DNA of 64,000 bases from assembly GCF_000499845.2 (NCBI RefSeq), contig NC_023749.2:2203030-2267029 (forward strand). Reading direction: 5' to 3'. A program made the translations under genes and the position numbers. Shown one piece after another: positions 57,548 to 64,000 of the stretch. The stretch is from Phaseolus vulgaris. Its lineage: Eukaryota; Streptophyta; Magnoliopsida; Fabales; Fabaceae. Position 1 is the first letter of the stretch; each line of letters opens with the position of its first letter. The notes beneath the pieces were generated by a model. It did no database searches. It was not told the origin of the DNA and was given only the letters and a program-made list of their open reading frames with translations.

Positions 57548-58030
57548 AATAGATGTAACAGTGATATTGGAAAGATAACGTTATAGGAGATTCGGTCCAC
57601 CTGAACGAAATTAGGGAATCCTCCTGAGATAAGGGAAATTCGGTCGAGATGAGAGAAATCATCACGGACGGTCTGATCGACCGAAACATAAATTCATTAA
57701 CGTTCAAACCAATGTCAATGAAGTTAATTTGTCATTAGAGATTAGGTAATACATCTAGAAGTATGATCAATTTCACTAATCATACCCAATAAGGTAAGTC
57801 CATTAAAATCATATAAATAATACACATTCCAATGAGAAAGATACGTCATTTATTGTTGGCACCTACCTCAGTGCCGATCCTGCTTTACTGACTTGAGCGT
57901 CAGAGTGTCTTCTGCAGGTACCCCGTTTAGTAATCACCCAAGACCGAAGAACAAAGACGAGAAGAATCCCAGTAAAAGAAAGACGAAGACTTCAGTAATT
58001 CTCTAGGTTCATCTCCCTAGAAGGAATTGT
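57548..58030 (+). repeat. Old Ty3-type LTR fragment, copy 7
   Basis: It contains ACTTGAGCGTCAGAGTGTCTT then CTGCAGGTACCCC near 57891-57924, the cleanest form of the family core. Upstream there is a TATA-like CATATAAATAAT near 57810 and a GGTCTGATCGACCG palindrome near 57669. The end (TCATCTCCCTAGAAGGAATT) differs from the other copies, so this may be a sub-family. The left boundary is uncertain. Confidence 0.55.
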
Positions 58031-61000
58031 TAATATATTGACCTTTCTGATAATTAAAAAATATATTATTAAAATTGAATAATTTTAAAATTATATTAAT
58101 GAAATAATTATAATAATAAATTAATATGTTTTAATATATAGTCGTTAAAGTAATATTTTATTTGATAATGGATTGACATTATGTAACGATGTACCAACAA
58201 CAAATCCACTTGTTTATTCTTGCCAAGCCCTTTGGAAAATTGTGTCCAATATACTTATAGTGTCTGGACATTTCATTTATTGGATTGGTATAGACAAAAA
58301 AATATCTATGTTCTATATTCAGTTTATATTGTTGCAATTCTATTTTAATAGAAGACGTGAGCTTATGTAAATTTTATGTTTAATTTTTAGCATTTTCTTA
58401 ATATTCTTTCAGTTTTATTTGAATATAATAAATTGTATTTATTTTATTTAGTTGCTCCCTTTTTATAAAGTTATTTACTATTCCGTATGCTCCTTTTTAA
58501 GTATCATATCATTTAAGATTTTGTTTCTGGTAATTTTTAAAGTTGTTGAAGATGTTGTTAATATTTTCTTTTATTATTTATACTCTTACATTTCAGGTTT
58601 TATTCTAAAATAATCACCAAAAAAATATCTTTCATATAGCAGTGATTAGAGCAAAGTATTTTGATCACATTTTTTATTAGAGTAAAGTTAAATTTTGTTC
58701 TATTTTTTGTGTGTATCTTGATAAACGTATTTTGCATGAGGTTTATATGATTTTAGGATTAGTCTCTGCAAGTTTGGGATCTATTTTCTTGTAGTAACAA
58801 TACAAATATATTATAATCTTAAAACCAATGGTGCTAATAATATTTAAACAATATATGTGTGTTTCGAATTTCTCGTAATATATTCAATTTTGGAAGTAAT
58901 ATTGTAATACTCACTAGAACTAGATTAATGCATATTTTTTAATTCGTCTGAATCCAAACTTTTTCATTATTTAATTGCTACAATCTTGAGCTGTCGATAT
59001 CATATCATGATAAAATCTATTATATAATAATTTAAATTTTATAATAAATAATTTGAAAGAGTGTGATTTATTTAGACATCAGACACCACTACACATTTTT
59101 TGTGGGATGAGTTTTAAATTGCATGTCATTTGGCTGACAACACGAGTGAGATAAGATCCAATTGTTAGAATAAATAATGGCGTGTGAGTCATGTGGAAAA
59201 GTTTCTATATTCCAAAATCTTCATGAATCAAACCAAACGAAGTTTCCTTTTGTAAGAATCGTTAATGCCAAGATTGATATCTTTTACAATATTTTTTGGT
59301 GAAATGAAAACCCTATGAAAACTATAACTTATAATGGATTTGATGGATTAATCGTATAATTAAAATAAAATTATGGGACCAAATCAGAACTAAAAAAATG
59401 TCCAAATCTTTTGGTTCCTAATAGGTTTTATTGAAAACTATTTTAAAAATAATTATTGAAAACTAATATATTAAAAAAATAATAATTATCAAATTATACG
59501 TTATTAGTGTATTTAATATTGGACGATTGTGTACCAATTATATGAAAAATTCTTTCTATATTAGTTTATATTTCCTATACAAGTATGAAGTGTTGTAAAT
59601 ACACCCAATAAAACTTTTTATATTTTTTACATAAATCTTTTTTATATAATATAAAGATGGAAATAAAAATAAATAAATTGAAAGAGATCAACCATTAAAA
59701 AAAATTATGTGTAAAAAAAATTAAAAAAAACAATTTGAGATCATTCATAGAGATTTTTTTACTTAATTTTGAAAACAGCGAATGAACTGTACTAAAAAAA
59801 AAATATTAAAAACATTTCATTAGTAAATTCAAGAGACTGAAAATACCCTTTTTCAACTAATATATTTAAGAAATTGTAGAAATTATTTATTTATTTATTG
59901 TAAAGTTATTTTTAATGCTTAAATACGACTATTTAGCTTTAAAATCAATAGTTTCTCCTTCCGTAACATGACTTTCTCGATAGAGTTGTTTTTCTGTTAA
60001 TTTATATTTTAAATTAATTTAATATTAGTTTAGGGTTAATATTTTAAATCTCTATAGAGTTTAAATTTTATAAAAGATGATATTTTATTTTTAACAAGGG
60101 TTTTGAATATTTGTAAAGGATGATATTTTATTTTTAACTTGATTAAATAATTACGTAAATTTTTTTATAACATTGACTATATTTCCCTCTTAATTCGTAT
60201 TTTTTGTGTGTTGAATTGATTGTGCATATGATTTTGTATTTTTTATGTTATATACTTAATGCATTATAAATTTACATATAAAATATTGTCTACTTTTTAT
60301 TTTTTTTATACTATTTTTATCCATTTTGCATTCTCCTTTGTGCATTGTCACTGTTTCCCACTAACCACAATTGGAACAGAGTGAGTGTCCACTTTTCTAG
60401 ACAAATGTATCCTTATCGTAAATCCTCTCTTAAATGTATTAGCTACTATTAATATTAATACAATACTTACATTTTTTTTTTGTATATAAAATAGTTACAT
60501 TAATTAACTTATTAATGAATTAATACAAGTGAAAGTCCTTTTTCATTGAAAAGATGAAAGCAATAGAATTCATTCAGGAGACCAAACACTTCACCAACCA
60601 ATATGAGAAAGTTTTAGTTTCTTTTATTTAATTGGGAAAAAGATGTAAACCAGATTTGACATATGATTGATTGATTAATTAATTAATTATTTCTATACAC
60701 TCATTTCAAAATATCAAAGAAACTTCTTCTCACCCACATGATTAAAATCACTTAATTTAAGGGAACAGAAATAACATATGGTAAAAGGAATTGACCCTTA
60801 AAGAAATTATAGTGGAAAAAAAATTGACTTACCAAATTAACTTTGACTTTTAAAACCTTGATATGATTCAAAAATTGAACTTATATATATGCATACACAC
60901 ATACATTTACATGTTTTATTTCAGAATAGGATGAAATTTAAAATTAAAATATATTTCGGTAAGATCAAATTCGTATATGAGAATACCAGTAAGTTATAAT

Positions 61001-61137
61001 ACTCCACAAATAATAATAAGATAAAATCATTTATTAAATTAAAATATGTTAAAAGGTTAATTAAGTAAAATCCTAAAATCCATATATTTTTGAAAATCCA
61101 TTAAAACTCTATTGTAGGATTATTTTAAATTAAAATA
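58031..61137. other. Intergenic, no gene seen
   Basis: AT-rich DNA without a supported frame, RNA gene or clear element. A frame at 58173-58370 shows no domain. Confidence 0.4.
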
Positions 61138-61477
61138 ATACGTCAAGAAAATCATGAAATAGAAACCAATTTTTAGATACCAAAATAATTAGTTAGTAAT
61201 AATAACTAAATTAGTTTATATTATTGTTAAACAGTTTCTAAATTTGTATCTAATTAACAATCAAGGTTTTAGATACCAAATTTAGAAACTAAATAATTGG
61301 TAGTTAAAACCTTGGTTGCTAATTAGATACCAATTTAGAAACTATTTAATAATAATAGAAACTAGTTTAGAAACAATTTTTGTTTAGTTTCTAAAATGGT
61401 TTCTAATTTAGTTATTATTGTAACTAATTATTTTGGTCTCTAAAAATTGGTTTATATTTCATATTTTTCTTGTAGAC
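61138..61477. mobile_element. Palindromic CACTA-ended MITE, complete copy
   Basis: About 340 bp that is a near-perfect inverted repeat about a centre near 61305. Left arm words such as ACCAATTTTTAGATACCAAAATAATTAGTT recur inverted on the right. The ends resemble CACTACAAGAAAA (right end, minus strand: TGTCTACAAGAAAAATAT; left end: CGTCAAGAAAATCAT, decayed). It has no coding capacity. A transcript through it would fold into a long hairpin. Confidence 0.65.
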
Positions 61478-62641
61478 ACAAATTTACAAATAATCATTTT
61501 GTATTGCACAGAAAGTAATTTTGTGCGGGTATTTTCTTCCAAAATTACCGATAATCAAAATTCTAAAAAATAAATTGATGTAAAACTAATTTAATGAAAC
61601 AAATAAAAAATATAAATGTTTGAAAAAAAAAAGAATGAACCTTAAATTTAATTAATACTCTTTATATCAACTCATTTAAATAAAATTATTTGTCCAAATA
61701 AAAAATCATTATACATTTTAAAAAATATATTTAAAAAAATTAATATTATATATACATAATAATACATTTTTTTATTTAAAAATACAAAATTTTATATATT
61801 AAATAAAACTTGTATGATTATATTTTTTATATTTATGAAATAATTTCTTAAGTATAAGTTTATAAGGAAGGACTATGAAATGGCTGGCTATGACCGACAA
61901 ATAGACCAAGATCCACACATCATGCAAAAGTCTTCTTTTTCTTAGTTTCCAATTAATTACTTTATATTTTAGTTAATAATCTGAACATGGAACTCCTTTA
62001 CTACGTAGCTTCTTCTCACCAAGGAACCCATCTCTTTTTCTATAATGCCAAATAAAAAATTCAAATCGATTCATTTTTTTAAGTTGCTAATCTACAAATG
62101 AAATATCTTTTAAATAATTGTTCTCACTCAAAGTTTTAGAGGCTATGGTTTAAGAAGTTCCAAAGATGAGAATTTAAGTGCATTTTAAATATAAGTTTAT
62201 TTTACGGAGTAAGATTGTGCACTCAATATATTAAGTTTTTGTACTTGAAAAGTAATATATAAAAAATAAAACTCAGATATTTAATGTCTTCAAGCTTTGG
62301 ATTAAAAGTGATATCTTAATTTTCTTTTTTATATAAATGTTCATGGCCTGTTGTTGTTGGATTTATCTGACATTTTTCAATAGAAAAATCAATTAAGATA
62401 TTGAAATATAAGAATATTAAATATTCTAAGCCTTTTTTCTTATAGTCATTCAAAACTTAAGTAAGATAACAATTCAGTCTTCTTCTCTTGTCTTCTTCTC
62501 TTGAAGTTATTCAAAATTTAAGTAAGATAACAATTCTCCTTATTGCGACCATGTACTAATATATTTCACCCATTTGATTCAACCATTTCATTTCATTTGA
62601 GAAATATATAAAAAAAATTGATGAAATTAAAAGTGTGGAAA
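61478..62641. other. Intergenic, no gene seen
   Basis: AT-rich. At 62450-62540 there is a duplicated phrase (TTCAAAACTTAAGTAAGATA and TTCAAAATTTAAGTAAGATA, each followed by ACAATTC). No gene. Confidence 0.4.
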
Positions 62642-63019
62642 TACTACAAGAAAATCATTGATTAGAAAACAATTTTAGAAACCAAAGATAATTAGTTGCT
62701 ATAGTGACGAAATTAGAAATCATTTTGGTGACTACAAAATTTTTTGGTTTCTAAATTAGTTTATATTATTGTTAAATGATTTATAAATTGTTATCTAATT
62801 AGCTACCAAGGTTTTAACTACCAAGTATTTAGATTCTAAATTTAGTAGCAAAAACCTTAGTAACTAATTAGATACCAATTTAGAAACCATTTAACAATAT
62901 AAACTAATTTAAAAAATAAATATTTTTTTAGTTTTTAAAATAGTTTCTAACTTAGTCATTACAACAATTAATTATTTTTTATCTCTAAAATTAATTTTTA
63001 ATTCATGATTTTCTATACA
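62642..63019. mobile_element. Palindromic CACTA-ended MITE, second complete copy
   Basis: It begins ACTACAAGAAAATCATTGAT and ends ATCA-complementary TTCATGATTTTCTATACAA, so the ends are inverted repeats. Inner words (TTAGAAACCAAAGATAATTA, TAATTAGCTACCAAGGTTTT, TAACTAATTAGATACCAATT) are shared with the copy at 61.1 kb, and the two arms are inverted copies of each other. Confidence 0.65.
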
Positions 63020-63454
63020 AAGGATAAAATAAAAATAAGAATAGATTTCACCATTTAAAAAGTGATTCCATCTTATTTGTAATAGAAATAAAAAAAAACA
63101 ACCTCAATTACAACCATCCACGTTTGTTCTGATTCTCTAATTTATCTCCAATCTTAGTTGAATCATTTCCAAAACTGTTTTGGAAAAAAAAGTAGATTAC
63201 GTAACTTGGTCTTGTGAGAAGGTCAGGAGTGAGATCAGCACCGTGATGTCACTGATCTTTTAGTGCATTCCACGCGTTTATGGAGACTTTAAATCCATGC
63301 TATAAAAGAGTTTGCAGTTTCTTGTGCCCTTCAAAGTTAAAAGCACCTTCAATTCTTTTTCCCTTTTTTTGGTACACAGGAAACAAAGGAAGCTTCAATT
63401 TCTTCTCTCAGAAAGTGTGGTTTTGTGGGTGTTATAGTTGTTATATCATTGGGG
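63020..63454. other. Promoter region of the amino-acid transporter
   Basis: Composition becomes less AT-rich from about 63100. It contains TGACGT-like and ACGCGT motifs (GATGTCACTGATC at 63244, CCACGCGTTTATGG at 63269), possible bZIP sites. No separate gene; a short frame at 63280-63471 has no domain. Confidence 0.35.
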
Positions 63455-63466
63455 TATATATATATA
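63455..63466 (+). promoter_or_regulatory. TATA box of the amino-acid transporter gene
   Basis: A TATATATATATA run 55-65 bp upstream of the start codon, giving a short leader. The position fits a TATA box; its exact register within the run is unclear. Confidence 0.45.
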
Positions 63467-63520
63467 ACTAACTATACAGAAACCAAATTATCTCATTGGA
63501 AGTAGAAATAGGTTTGGTTG

Positions 63521-63825
63521 ATGATGGGAGAAGTGGCTAAAGCAGATGAATATTTGAGATCAGAAATAGCTCTTCTGAGTTACTCAGATGCCACTTTCAA
63601 ACCCCCACTCTCTCCTCTCATCATCCACATTGATCCACTCACACCAACTGGTTCCTCTCCCTCAGAAGCTCATCCATCACCCACTCACCAACACCCCAAA
63701 GATGCGTGGCTTCCCATCACTGAATCAAGAAACGGGAATGCCTTTTATGCAGCCTTCCATGTTCTTAATTCCAACATCGGATTCCAGGCTCTCATGCTTC
63801 CACTTGCTTTCGCCACTCTTGGTTG
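63521..63825 (+). CDS. Amino-acid transporter, lysine/histidine transporter-like 8 type, first exon
   Basis: First exon, 101 codons plus two bases, ending at a donor GTACGT (63826); the split codon TG|G would complete Trp-102. Two adjacent ATGs (63521, 63524) may serve as start. The N terminus is long, polar and rich in Pro/Ser, then comes DAWLPITESRNGNAFYAAFH (61-80) and the first membrane helix (SNIGFQALMLPLAFATLGW). This block is characteristic of plant AAAP-family transporters of the LHT8/AATL1 type, which move amino acids across membranes with protons. The remaining exons lie beyond the window, so integrity cannot be judged. Confidence 0.9.
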
Positions 63826-64000
63826 GTACGTCATGCCTCAATCTTTAACCACCTTTCAAACTTGTTTGATTAAAATATGGAAATTTTTACTACCCTTTTC
63901 AACTCCAGTACTATTTATTCAGCTAAGATATATAATAATAATCATCATCATTTAGAAATATATATTTCCATGGATCTCAAGTTGTAGTGTTGTACACGAT
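63826..64000 (+). other. First intron of the transporter gene (start only)
   Basis: It begins GTACGTCATG and is AT-rich to the window edge. The acceptor and next exon are outside. A short (ATC/ATA)n run lies at 63930-63953. Confidence 0.7.

Noticed and set aside
1..64000. tRNA, rRNA, CRISPR array, organelle insertion or biosynthetic gene cluster
   Set aside because: I looked for cloverleaf-like segments, spaced direct repeats, plastid or mitochondrial gene words and adjacent enzyme genes and saw none. The spaced repeats present are minisatellites or transposon remains.

Overview
This is a plant nuclear window. It is AT-rich, has spliced genes with GT-AG introns, and carries plant-only families (GRAS, NAC, expansin-like A, SAUR). 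The mix of repeats suggests a papilionoid legume such as Phaseolus or Vigna. That assignment is inference from memory of legume repeats, not something a search has confirmed. The genes are far richer in GC than the DNA around them, most clearly the GRAS gene.

Layout. 1-900: last two exons of a tail-anchored coiled-coil protein gene on the plus strand. 6.4-7.7 kb: an intronless SCARECROW-LIKE 23 (SCL23) gene on the plus strand. 16.2-18.0 kb: a three-exon NAC transcription factor on the minus strand. 34.3-35.8 kb: a five-exon expansin-like A gene on the minus strand. 41.7-49.4 kb: a complete, very young Ty3/gypsy LTR retrotransposon on the minus strand, with near-identical 978-bp LTRs, a 5-bp target duplication and an intact 1545-residue gag-pol frame. 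53.4-55.9 kb: two SAUR genes in tandem on the plus strand. 63.5 kb to the end: first exon of an amino-acid transporter of the LHT8/AATL1 type on the plus strand.

The DNA between genes is mostly degenerate repeats. I see a dispersed family of old Ty3-type LTR fragments sharing a core like ACTTGAGCGTCAGAGTGTCTT (seven pieces, both strands), a second LTR-like pair, fragments of a small TRIM-type element with an initiator-Met-tRNA primer site, one copia-type solo LTR, five copies of a palindromic CACTA-ended MITE, several minisatellites (31, 45, about 50 and about 60 bp units) and many (AT)n tracts.

The host genes do not form a pathway or cluster. Several are plausibly linked to growth (SAURs, expansin-like A, SCL23 radial patterning), but nothing in the sequence shows joint regulation. 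I found no evidence for a previously undescribed system. The strongest second-look items are the young retrotransposon whose reading frame runs into its own LTR, the hairpin MITE family, and an unidentified small membrane-anchored ORF at 50.4 kb.
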